Assembly (NCBI GenBank): GCA_016789745.1
Contig: JAEUQF010000162.1
Coordinates: 1-59,216, forward strand
Length of the DNA: 59,216 nt
Reading direction: 5' to 3'
Source of the DNA: Bryobacterales bacterium
GTDB taxonomy: Bacteria; Acidobacteriota; Terriglobia; Bryobacterales; Bryobacteraceae
A program made the position numbers and the translations under genes. This document shows, one piece after another, positions 8,923 to 17,351 of the stretch; position 1 is the first letter of the stretch; the number at the start of each line of letters is the position of its first letter. The notes below the pieces were generated by a model. It was given only the letters and a program-made list of their open reading frames with translations, searched no databases and had not been told where the DNA came from.

Positions 8923-10478
8923 CGCCGGTTGGGAACGCTGCGCCCCTCCTCCTGGTACTTCTTCAGCAACGCCCGCATCGCTTTCACCCGATCCGGATAC
9001 TGCGCATACAGGTTCGTGGTCTCCCGAAGGTCCTCGGCAAGGTGGAACAACTCCGCCGGCTGGTCGTGCTTCCTGATCCCATACTTCTCGCGGAACCACG
9101 GCGGCTCGGCGGCGCCGTGGGCGGACTTGGCCGACTCGATGAACACCCAATCCCCCTGCCGGAGCCCGTACTCATTGTTCATGCTGTGATGCACCGTCGC
9201 TTCCCGAATCGGCTTATCACGCTTCTTGTTGAACAGCGCCGCGCTTACATCGTAGCTGTCTTCTCCCGCCGTGCCGGGCAGTTTGTAGCCCGTGATGGAG
9301 GCCACCGTAGCCAGCATATCCGTCAGGCAGATCACCTCCTTTTCCACTCGCCCGGGCGTGATGCGGCCGGGGGCCCAGGCGAGAAACGGCACCCGGTGCC
9401 CACCTTCCCACAGCATGCGTTTCGCCCCCCGCAACGGTCCCTGGCTGGCATGGCCGTACTGCGGATTCAAGGGATAGGAAATGTTCTCTGGGCCATTGTC
9501 GCTGGTGAAGATGACGATGGTGTCGTTGGCTGTCGGCGACGACCGGATGGCGTCCATCACCTGCCCGACGCTCCAATCGGTCTGGTAGACGAAGTCGCCG
9601 TACTTGCCGGCGCTGCTCTTGCCTTCGAACTCCTTATCGGGGGCGATCGGCGTATGGGGCGCCGTCAAGGGGAAGTAGAGAAAGTACGGCTTGTCCTTGT
9701 TCCCCGCGTGTTCCTTCACCCAACTCACGGCCCGCCGCGTGATCTCCGGCAGCACCCCTTCCAGCTTCCAGCCCGGCGCCATCGCACCCGGCCATCCAAA
9801 CATCCCATCGGGCTTCTGTTCGCTAGGCGCCACCGTAACCCGGTCATTCTCCATAAAGGAGTACGGCGGGAAGTTCGGCAAATCCACACCGAAGTAGTAG
9901 TCGAAACCGCGCTCGGTCGGCCCGGACTTCACCGGCTTGTCGAACTGCACCTTCGCCGCGAACGGATAGCGGATCTCGCGCTGCGGGTCGCCGATGCGCA
10001 CCTGGTCATTGATCTTCGAATTGTCCGTCGTCGCCCATTCCCAGCCGAGATGCCATTTGCCGAAGGCTGCGGTGGCGTAGCCCATCGACTGCAGCATTTT
10101 GCCCATCGTCAGCCGGTCCTTATCAATGAGCGGCTTGTCCCACGGCCACAGAACCTGGGTCTTGAGCTCCGTGCGCCACGGGTAGCGCCCGGTCAGCAGG
10201 CCGTAGCGGGTGGGCGAACAGACGCCGCAGGGCGTGTGGGCATCGACGAACCGCACACCTTCCCGGGCCAGCCGGTCCATGTTCGGGGTGGGGATCTTCG
10301 ACTCCGGATTGTACACGCCAACGTCCCCATACCCCAGGTCATCGGCCAGGATGATGACGATGTTCGGCCGGTTCTTCGGACGTGCGGCCTGCGCCAGGAA
10401 GGGCGTCGTCAGCGCGGGGAGCGTCGAAAGAAAACGGCGGCGGCCAATGCGATTCGTCACGGGTGCTGATTGTATCAT
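8919..10478 (-). CDS. Secreted arylsulfatase-type sulfatase (Cys-type, FGly)
   Basis: The 519-residue protein has a Tat-like signal (RIGRRRFLSTLPALTTPFLA) and then RPNIVIILADDLGYGDVG, with metal ligands D46 and D47. The sulfatase signature CSPTR begins at C87 and continues into YGLLTGRYPWRT; the cysteine would need conversion to formylglycine by an FGE or anSME enzyme, neither of which is in this window. FTSDNGPEN and the histidines of the FPLTAPHTPI segment complete the active site. It probably desulfates a polysaccharide or aryl sulfate outside the cytoplasm. It heads a three-gene operon; the spacer to the divergent histidine kinase is short (84 bases). Confidence 0.93.
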   Translation of the reverse strand: MIQSAPVTNRIGRRRFLSTLPALTTPFLAQAARPKNRPNIVIILADDLGYGDVGVYNPESKIPTPNMDRLAREGVRFVDAHTPCGVCSPTRYGLLTGRYPWRTELKTQVLWPWDKPLIDKDRLTMGKMLQSMGYATAAFGKWHLGWEWATTDNSKINDQVRIGDPQREIRYPFAAKVQFDKPVKSGPTERGFDYYFGVDLPNFPPYSFMENDRVTVAPSEQKPDGMFGWPGAMAPGWKLEGVLPEITRRAVSWVKEHAGNKDKPYFLYFPLTAPHTPIAPDKEFEGKSSAGKYGDFVYQTDWSVGQVMDAIRSSPTANDTIVIFTSDNGPENISYPLNPQYGHASQGPLRGAKRMLWEGGHRVPFLAWAPGRITPGRVEKEVICLTDMLATVASITGYKLPGTAGEDSYDVSAALFNKKRDKPIREATVHHSMNNEYGLRQGDWVFIESAKSAHGAAEPPWFREKYGIRKHDQPAELFHLAEDLRETTNLYAQYPDRVKAMRALLKKYQEEGRSVPNRR

Positions 10479-10562
10479 CGGGCACGGGCGGTGGTGGGTG
10501 TCCTAAATGCCGATTCGCTCGTCGTTAAGTAACACGACAACGATGGGAGACATCTCATAAGA

Positions 10563-12860
10563 GTGGCAGCTGCCGGATCACTCCCCGGGGACACTCCCGT
10601 ACCCTCCCTCTTCGACGCGACGCCGGAAGGACTACTGTTGCTCGCCCCCGACGGAACCGTGCTGCAACGTAACGCAACAGCCCGCGAGACGCTGGGCGGC
10701 GCAGGCGAGCTAACCGGCAACAGCATCTTTAAGATCGTGGCGCCGGAGTATGTGGAAGCTTTCGGACAGTTCCATGCCAGCGTGTGCGCCGGACGCCAGG
10801 GCATCTTCGAATGCGACATGTTGCGCGATGGCCAGCGGCGGCGGGTGGAGTTCCGGGCTGCCCCGCTGGCCTACAACGGCTTCAACGCGAGCCTCGCCGT
10901 CTGCCGCGACGTCACCTCCCGCACCCGCGCCGAGCGGGATTCCCTGCTGCTCAGCGCCATTGTCGAATCCTCCGACGACGCCATCGTCAGCAAGGATCTC
11001 AACGGGGTCATCACCTCCTGGAACAAAAGCGCCGAGCGCCTGTTCGGCTATACCGCCCGCGAAGCGCTGGGCCAGAGCGTAGCGTCGCTGCTGATTCCCG
11101 ACGACCGCCAGGCCGAGGAGCCCGCAATCCTGGCGCGCCTCCGGAACGGGGAGCGAGTGGAGCATTTCGAAACCGTTCGCAAATGCAAGGATGGGCGTCT
11201 GCTGGAGATATCGCTCACCATCTCCCCCGTCAAGGACACCACCGGCCGCGTCATCGGCGCCAGCAAGATCGCCCGCGACATTACGGAGCGGCGAAAGGCC
11301 GAGCGCGACATTGCCGATCTGAACGGCCAACTGCGGGTGGATTTGGCGGCCATGACCTGGATGCAGCGTCTGGCCACGCGCATGGTGCAGACCGAAGAGT
11401 TCGCCCCCCTGCTGCAGGAGATTGTCTCGGCGGGGCTGGAGATCACCGGCGCGCAGATGGGGTGCATCCAACTGCTGGATGGTGGCCACTGGAAGCTGGT
11501 GGCCCAGCAGGGACTGGCCTCACCCTTTCTCGACTGGCTCCAGAACGCACCTCCGCGAAATGCCCGGCTGGTGGTCGAGAACCTCGCAGCGGCTGAGCTG
11601 AGTGGGAGACGGGCCTTACAGGAGGCCGGCGTGCAGGCGCTGCAGGTGACCCCGCTGTTCAGCCGGGCTGGGCAACTCCTCGGCCGGTTCGCCACCTGCC
11701 ACCGCCAAGTGCACGGGGCCAGCGAACGCGAACTGCGCCTCTTGGACCTGCTGGCACGCCAGGCTGCGGATCTCATCCAAACGCAGCGCGACTTCACCGC
11801 CCTGCTCGAAAGCGAGGCGCGCTTCCGGCAGCTCGCCAATTCCATGCCCCAGATTGTCTGGTCCAGCGGGTCCGGCGGTGCCGTCGACTACTACAACGAC
11901 CGCTGGTACGAGTTCACGGGCCTGCCGCCCCAGCAGGCCGCCGAGGAGGCCACAGAACTCATCCATCCGGAGGATCGCGGTCCGGTAAAGGAGGCCTGGC
12001 GACAGGCAATGGCCAGCGGAACCCCCTTTAGCCACGAGCTGCGTTTGTGGGACCGAGCCGCGGGACAATGGCGCTGGTTCATCAGCCGTGCCGTGCCCGT
12101 CCGCAATGCAGCCGGCGAGGTGACGCGCTGGTACGGATCTTCCACCGACATCGACGCGCAGAAGCACGTTGAGGCAGAGCTACGCCGCGCCAACCAGGAT
12201 CTGGAGCAGTTCGCTTTCTCGGCCAGTCATGATCTGCAGGAGCCGCTGCGAAGCGTCAAGATCTACAGCCAACTGCTGGCCAGCCGCTACGCGCACCGCC
12301 TGGACGGTCAGGCCTTGGAGTTTCTGACCTATCTCCGCACCGGCGCCTCCCGCATGGAGATGCTGGTCAACGATCTGCTCGCCTACACGCGGGTCACCAC
12401 GCTCACCGAGCCCCCGGAAGCCGTGAACGCCGAAGAGATTCTGACCCAGGTGTTGGACAATCTGGCTGGGGCGATCGCCGAGAGCGGGGCAACCATCACC
12501 GCCAGTCCGCTGCCCAGCCTGCACATGCATGCCTCCCAGATGCAGCAACTGTTGCAGAACCTCATCGGCAACGCCATCAAGTACCGCAGTCCGCACCGCG
12601 CGCCGCTCATCGAGATCGGCGCGACTCTGGACCAGGAGACCTGGACATTCTGGGTGCAGGATAACGGCATTGGCATCGAGCCGCAGTTCTTGAAGGGCAT
12701 CTTCGGGCTCTTCAAACGCCTGCACACGGAGAAGGAATACGCGGGCAGCGGCATCGGCCTTGCCATCTGCCAGCGCATTGTCGACCGTTATAACGGGAAG
12801 ATCTGGGTGGAATCCACGCCCGGCGAAGGGTCGAAGTTTCTGTTCACCCTGCCCGCCTGA
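10563..12860 (+). CDS. PAS/GAF sensor histidine kinase, phytochrome-type HisKA
   Basis: This is a 765-residue soluble kinase starting at GTG. By eye the order is PAS (about 15-125), PAS with PAC (130-250; SWNKSAERLFGYTAREALG), GAF (268-415), PAS (420-540; MPQIVWSSGSGGAVDYYNDR), HisKA (phosphoacceptor H556 in ASHDLQEPLR) and HATPase (N box NLIGNAIKYR, G1 DNGIGI, G2 GSGIGLAIC). No membrane segment and no receiver domain are present. It should sense a cytosolic cue and pass phosphate to an unlinked response regulator; none is adjacent. The downstream PLP-protein gene starts 18 bases later and could share its transcript. Confidence 0.93.
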   Translation: MAAAGSLPGDTPVPSLFDATPEGLLLLAPDGTVLQRNATARETLGGAGELTGNSIFKIVAPEYVEAFGQFHASVCAGRQGIFECDMLRDGQRRRVEFRAAPLAYNGFNASLAVCRDVTSRTRAERDSLLLSAIVESSDDAIVSKDLNGVITSWNKSAERLFGYTAREALGQSVASLLIPDDRQAEEPAILARLRNGERVEHFETVRKCKDGRLLEISLTISPVKDTTGRVIGASKIARDITERRKAERDIADLNGQLRVDLAAMTWMQRLATRMVQTEEFAPLLQEIVSAGLEITGAQMGCIQLLDGGHWKLVAQQGLASPFLDWLQNAPPRNARLVVENLAAAELSGRRALQEAGVQALQVTPLFSRAGQLLGRFATCHRQVHGASERELRLLDLLARQAADLIQTQRDFTALLESEARFRQLANSMPQIVWSSGSGGAVDYYNDRWYEFTGLPPQQAAEEATELIHPEDRGPVKEAWRQAMASGTPFSHELRLWDRAAGQWRWFISRAVPVRNAAGEVTRWYGSSTDIDAQKHVEAELRRANQDLEQFAFSASHDLQEPLRSVKIYSQLLASRYAHRLDGQALEFLTYLRTGASRMEMLVNDLLAYTRVTTLTEPPEAVNAEEILTQVLDNLAGAIAESGATITASPLPSLHMHASQMQQLLQNLIGNAIKYRSPHRAPLIEIGATLDQETWTFWVQDNGIGIEPQFLKGIFGLFKRLHTEKEYAGSGIGLAICQRIVDRYNGKIWVESTPGEGSKFLFTLPA

Positions 12861-12878
12861 GTCTGGTACCATCCCACC

Positions 12879-14090
12879 ATGAACCGACGCCGTCTTCTGC
12901 AATCGAGCCTCGTTCTTCCCGCGGCCGCCGCGGCACCCGTGCCCTCGCCCGCCGCGCCCGCGAAAGCCTCCATCTACCAGAAGCTGGGCATCCGCACCTT
13001 CATCAATGCCTACGGCACTCTCACTACCCTGGGCGGCACGCTCCTGGATCCGGAAACCAAGCGCGCCATGGATGAAGCGGCGGAGAGCTTCGTCGCCATT
13101 CATGATCTGCAGAAAGCGGCGGGCAAGCGGCTGGCGGAACTGACGGGCGCCCAGGCGGCATTTGTCACCGCGGGGGCGTCGTGCTCCATCTGTCTGGCCA
13201 CCTGCGCGGTGACGGTGGGCGGAGATGTCGCCAAGATCCGCCGGCTGCCGGATTTGACCGGATCCAAGACAGAGATCGTGATGCAGAAGGCGCACACCGG
13301 CTCCGGGAATCCTTATGATCAGAACTGGCGGATGATCGGCACCAAGGTGATCGCCGCCGAGACCGCCGATGAGATTCGCGCGGCGATCAACGGGCGGACG
13401 GCGGCGTTGGGCATGGTGCTCAGCCACAATTCCGAAGGCCACAAAGTGGAGTTGGAGGAGATGATCGCCATTGCGCACAAAGCTGGGCTACCGTTGATTC
13501 TGGATGCCGCCGCGGAGATCCCGCCCGTCTCAAATTTGAAGAAGTTCGTGGGGATGGGCGCGGACCTGGTGGCGTTCTCCGGCGGGAAGAATCTGCGCGG
13601 ACCGCAGTGTTCGGGTCTCCTGATGGGCCGCAAGGATCTGATTGAAGCCGCCTATGCCAACAGCTCTCCCAACAATCACTTCGCCCGCATTGCCAAGGTG
13701 GGCAAGGAAGAGATCGTCGGGCTGTTGACCGCCGTGGAACTGGCGCTGAAGAAGGATGAGGGCGCCGAACGCCGCCGGCAGGAAGAGATGCTGAAGCGTG
13801 TCGCCGCCCTGGTGGCAGACATTCCGACCGTGAAGACCGAGTTCATCACCAACCTCGATTACAGCCACTCGCCGCGCCTCTCCATCCAGTGGGATGAGAA
13901 GAAACTCGGCATGACGTCCGCCGACGTCAACAACAAGCTCAAGGACGGCGAACCGTCGATCGTCGCGGCCGACATGACGCGGTTCCGCCCCTCCTGGCCG
14001 GGCCTCGGCATCTTCGCCGGATGCCTGCAGCCCGGTCAGGAGAAGATTGTCGCCGAGCGGGTGCGGGCCATTCTGGAACCCAAGGGGTAA
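12879..14090 (+). CDS. SelA-like PLP-dependent enzyme with Tat-like signal
   Basis: The 403-residue protein is a fold-type I PLP enzyme of the SelA/glucosaminate ammonia-lyase-like group: YQKLGIRTFINAYGTLTTLG at the start, AAFVTAGASCSICLA for phosphate binding, LILDAAAEIPP (cofactor aspartate) and SGGKNLRGPQCSG carrying the PLP lysine. It begins with MNRRRLLQSSLVLPAAAAAP, a twin-arginine-type signal with an Ala-rich end, which would send a cofactor-loaded enzyme to the periplasm. It is therefore unlikely to be a true selenocysteine synthase. Substrate unknown. The methyltransferase gene starts 15 bases downstream, so this gene may lead the following operon. Confidence 0.82.
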   Translation: MNRRRLLQSSLVLPAAAAAPVPSPAAPAKASIYQKLGIRTFINAYGTLTTLGGTLLDPETKRAMDEAAESFVAIHDLQKAAGKRLAELTGAQAAFVTAGASCSICLATCAVTVGGDVAKIRRLPDLTGSKTEIVMQKAHTGSGNPYDQNWRMIGTKVIAAETADEIRAAINGRTAALGMVLSHNSEGHKVELEEMIAIAHKAGLPLILDAAAEIPPVSNLKKFVGMGADLVAFSGGKNLRGPQCSGLLMGRKDLIEAAYANSSPNNHFARIAKVGKEEIVGLLTAVELALKKDEGAERRRQEEMLKRVAALVADIPTVKTEFITNLDYSHSPRLSIQWDEKKLGMTSADVNNKLKDGEPSIVAADMTRFRPSWPGLGIFAGCLQPGQEKIVAERVRAILEPKG

Positions 14091-14105
14091 CGGGAAGGCG
14101 CGGGC

Positions 14106-14840
14106 GTGATGACCACATCGCACCGGCGGATCCCGACGCGGAACCAGACGGGTTGGACGTCGAACCAACTCAACGAAGTCAGCCAGTTATTCGTGCAATA
14201 TTGCCGCACGGCGAAGCTGCCGGTGCTGGATATCGGGGCGGCTTGTGGCATCGCGACGCTGCCGGCGCTGGCGGCGGGAGCAACCGTGATTGCCAATGAC
14301 TTGGATCCCGCGCACCTTGAGGAGATCCAAAAGACAGTGCCGGCGGAAGACGCTCCCCGGCTGGTGCTGGTTCCCGGCCGCTTTCCCCGGTACCTGCGCT
14401 TTCTCGGCGATTCCTTGGCCGCCGTGCACGCCTCCAACATCTTCCATTTCCTGACCGGGGCGCAGGTGGAGCAAGGCCTGGAGTCCATCTCGCATTGGTT
14501 GGAACCGGGGGGCAAGTTGTTTGTGCAGGTGTCGACGCCCTGGCAGCAGCCCTTCCGCGAGTTTGTGCCTGTATTCGAGGCCAGGCGCACGGCAGGCGTG
14601 GCATGGCCGGGGTGGATGGAGAACACACGCGAGTATTCCACGCACCGCAAGCTGGACCAGATCCCGCCCAGCCTGCATCTGCTCGATGACCAGACCCTGC
14701 GGAGAGTATGCGAATACGCCGGGCTGATCGTGGAGGATTGCTGGCTCTATCGCCGCCGCGACCTGCCCGCCAGCCTCTATCTCGACGGGCGAGAGTGCGC
14801 CGGGCTCATCGCTCGTAAACCCCAGGCAGGCGGCGCATGA
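14106..14840 (+). CDS. Class I SAM-dependent methyltransferase
   Basis: The 244-residue product has the Rossmann SAM motif VLDIGAACGIATLPALAAG, an acidic residue ending the second strand (VIANDLDPAHL) and motif IV-like region AVHASNIFHFLTGAQVEQ. GTG at 14106 or ATG at 14109 could start it. The stop overlaps the start of the DUF5691 gene in an ATGA, tying it to the ATPase/vWA cluster. From memory, related clusters often carry a SWIM zinc-finger gene at this position; none is seen here. The substrate (protein, nucleic acid or small molecule) cannot be deduced. Confidence 0.82.
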   Translation: MMTTSHRRIPTRNQTGWTSNQLNEVSQLFVQYCRTAKLPVLDIGAACGIATLPALAAGATVIANDLDPAHLEEIQKTVPAEDAPRLVLVPGRFPRYLRFLGDSLAAVHASNIFHFLTGAQVEQGLESISHWLEPGGKLFVQVSTPWQQPFREFVPVFEARRTAGVAWPGWMENTREYSTHRKLDQIPPSLHLLDDQTLRRVCEYAGLIVEDCWLYRRRDLPASLYLDGRECAGLIARKPQAGGA

Positions 14841-16273
14841 AAGACGAGTTGATTCGAGCGGCCATGCTCGGCACGCGCCTCCAGCGCTTCACACCGCCCG
14901 CCACCGGAACCCCGTTGGACAGCCTGTTGTCTGGCCTGCGAGAGAAGGAGCCGGCACAGCAGCTCCTGGACACCTTGGCGATGCTGGTGGCCTATGAGCA
15001 GGCCGGCCCCGTGACCATGCCGCCGCCGGAGTTGCCGCCCCCCGCGCCCGAAGATCCACGCCCGCGCGGTCCCGGCAAGCACCTCCTGGCACTCCTAGTG
15101 GGCCGGGAACAGGGCCGCCTGGCGCTGGTGGGCGAGTGGTTGGAGCTGATGGTGGAAAGCGGCAAACGCCCTCCCGAGCAGTACATCGCGGCGTTGCTGT
15201 CCACCGGCGATGAGCAGCCGAAGCTGCGACCGCTCATCCGCAAAGCCGTCGGACCCTTGGGCGAGTGGCTGGCCCCGCGGTTGGATTTCGGCAAGTGGAT
15301 GGTGCCGCCGGGACCCGCCGAACAGGTATGGGAGACCGGAAGCCTGCAGGAGCGCTGCCAGGCTCTGCAACGCATCCGCGACAAGGATCGCGCCCAAGCC
15401 CGCGAGCTTTTGGACAAGGTCTGGCCAAAGGAGAACGCCGGCGCCCGCCAGCAACTGCTGGAGGCCTACGCCACGCCCCCCGTCAAAGAGGACGAAGACT
15501 GGCTGGAAGCCAAGCTAGACGATCGCAGCGTCTTCCTCCGCCGCATTGTCGCCGACCGGCTGGTGCTGCTGCCGCGCTCGCGCCTCGTCGAGCGCATGAA
15601 GAAACGTCTGGCCGGCCGCATCACCTTCCAATCCGCGGTACTGTTCGAAGAGCTCACCGAAGACATGGAGCGCGATGGTATCGAGCGCCGGCCCTCGCAA
15701 CCGCACATGAGCGAGCCCGAGTGGTGGACCATGCAGGCCCTGGCCTCCATCCCGCCCTCCTACTGGCCGCGCACCTTGAAGAGAAGACCCATGGAGCTGT
15801 ACCCCGCCCGCTTCCGCATGTCTCACGGGCACATGGTGGAGAGCGGCTGGCGCGCCGCTGCCATCCGCTTCCGCGACCAGGATTGGCTCGGCATGATCTT
15901 CGAAGAGCATCGCGGGCCGATGACGGATTCGCCGGACCTGCTGGCTGCTATGGATCCGCACGTGCGCGAACAGGAAGTGCGCTTTTTCCTGGGTATCGAT
16001 CCGGAGTCGTGGCTGCAGCCGAAGCTCTACGGGCACCGCTGGAGTCTGGAGTTCAGCCAGGCCTATGTCGACGCCGCACAGCGCTGGATGCGCAAAGATT
16101 ACGGGCAGTTTGGCGGAGCGCGGGCCCTGCGCGAGGCGGCAGCCTTCGTCTCCCCCGATGTGGTGCTGCCGATGGACCGGCGTGAATGGTTAGAGATGGC
16201 CGAGACCCTGGCACTGCGGCGCGAAATGCGCGAAGCGATTGTAGGGAACGACGGAGGCAAGCATGGCGAGTGA
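14837..16273 (+). CDS. DUF5691-type protein of a MoxR/vWA cluster
   Basis: This 478-residue soluble protein starts ELIRAAMLGTRLQR, followed by an all-helical, leucine- and glutamate-rich sequence suggestive of HEAT-like repeats; this pattern and the gene neighbourhood fit DUF5691. There are no recognisable catalytic motifs, no signal peptide and no membrane segments. It overlaps the methyltransferase upstream by 4 bases and the AAA ATPase downstream by 11 bases, so it is almost certainly co-expressed with both. A scaffold or substrate-recognition role for the ATPase is inference. Family call is from memory of the domain's look and context. Confidence 0.78.
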   Translation: MKDELIRAAMLGTRLQRFTPPATGTPLDSLLSGLREKEPAQQLLDTLAMLVAYEQAGPVTMPPPELPPPAPEDPRPRGPGKHLLALLVGREQGRLALVGEWLELMVESGKRPPEQYIAALLSTGDEQPKLRPLIRKAVGPLGEWLAPRLDFGKWMVPPGPAEQVWETGSLQERCQALQRIRDKDRAQARELLDKVWPKENAGARQQLLEAYATPPVKEDEDWLEAKLDDRSVFLRRIVADRLVLLPRSRLVERMKKRLAGRITFQSAVLFEELTEDMERDGIERRPSQPHMSEPEWWTMQALASIPPSYWPRTLKRRPMELYPARFRMSHGHMVESGWRAAAIRFRDQDWLGMIFEEHRGPMTDSPDLLAAMDPHVREQEVRFFLGIDPESWLQPKLYGHRWSLEFSQAYVDAAQRWMRKDYGQFGGARALREAAAFVSPDVVLPMDRREWLEMAETLALRREMREAIVGNDGGKHGE

Positions 16274-17348
16274 GCTGCAGCGGGTACCGGCGGAGGTGGA
16301 GTACGCCGAAGAGTTGGCGGAGCTGAGAAAGTCCGATGACCGGCAGCGGCCGCCGAACTGGCATCTGTCGCCCTGGGCGGTGGCCGAGTATCTGCTGGGT
16401 GGTCGGCTACCCAACGGCTATGTCATCAGCCCGAAGTACATTGGCAGCCGGCGCCTCATCGAGATCGCCATCTCGACCCTCGCCACGGACCGCGCGCTGC
16501 TGCTGTTCGGCGTGCCGGGAACCGCCAAGTCCTGGGTCAGTGAGCATCTCGCGGCCGCCATCTCCGGCGATTCCACCCGTATCGTCCAGGGCACGGCCGG
16601 CACGCCCGAAGAGGCCATTCGCTATGGCTGGAACTATGCCAAGCTGCTGGCCGAAGGACCGACGTGGAGCGCGGTGGTGCCCAGCCCCGTCATGCGCGCC
16701 ATGCAGGGCGGACACATCGCCCGTGTGGAAGAGATGACCCGCATCCCCTCCGACGTGCAGGATTCGCTCATCACAGTACTCAGCGAACGGGCGCTGCCGG
16801 TGCCGGAACTGGCGGGCGAAGTTCGTGCCGTGCGCGGCTTCAACATCATCGCCACGGCGAACAACCGAGACCGAGGGGTGAATGAGCTGTCGTCCGCTTT
16901 GAAACGCCGCTTCAACACCGTGGTGCTGCCCGTGCCCGGAACCCTGGATGAGGAAGTCGACATCGTCCGCCGGCGCGTGGTGGAGATGGGCCGGTCCCTG
17001 GAACTGCCCGTGGAAGAGCCGGCCATGGAAGAAGTGCGCCGGCTGGTGACGCTCTTCCGCGAACTGCGCTCCGGCCTGACCGAGGATGGCCGCACCAAGC
17101 TGAAGACACCCACCGGAACTCTGAGTACAGCCGAGGCCATCAGCGTCGTCAACAGCGGCCTCGCGCTGGCGGCGCATTTCGGCGATGGCCGGTTGACGGC
17201 CGCGGACATGGCGGCGGGGTTGACGGGTGCCGTGGTGAAGGACCCCGTCCAGGACGGGGTCGCCTGGCGCGAGTACCTGGAGACCGTGGTGAAGGAGCGG
17301 GACGACTGGCGGGATCTGTATCGCGCCTGCCGCGAATTTGCGGGTTGA
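16263..17348 (+). CDS. MoxR-type AAA+ ATPase
   Basis: The 361-residue protein has Walker A GVPGTAKS (residues 83-90), a Walker B-like HIARVEEMTR with acidic pair E156-E157 (an E-E where MoxR proteins usually have D-E), sensor 1 IIATANNRDRG and the arginine-rich ALKRRFN that would hold the arginine finger. MoxR ATPases remodel or activate partner proteins together with vWA-domain adaptors; the vWA partner is encoded at 20033. The first 60 residues are a family-specific extension. It overlaps DUF5691 and lies 3 bases before DUF5682. The cytosolic role is well supported; the client is unknown. Confidence 0.92.
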   Translation: MASELQRVPAEVEYAEELAELRKSDDRQRPPNWHLSPWAVAEYLLGGRLPNGYVISPKYIGSRRLIEIAISTLATDRALLLFGVPGTAKSWVSEHLAAAISGDSTRIVQGTAGTPEEAIRYGWNYAKLLAEGPTWSAVVPSPVMRAMQGGHIARVEEMTRIPSDVQDSLITVLSERALPVPELAGEVRAVRGFNIIATANNRDRGVNELSSALKRRFNTVVLPVPGTLDEEVDIVRRRVVEMGRSLELPVEEPAMEEVRRLVTLFRELRSGLTEDGRTKLKTPTGTLSTAEAISVVNSGLALAAHFGDGRLTAADMAAGLTGAVVKDPVQDGVAWREYLETVVKERDDWRDLYRACREFAG

Positions 17349-17351
17349 AGT

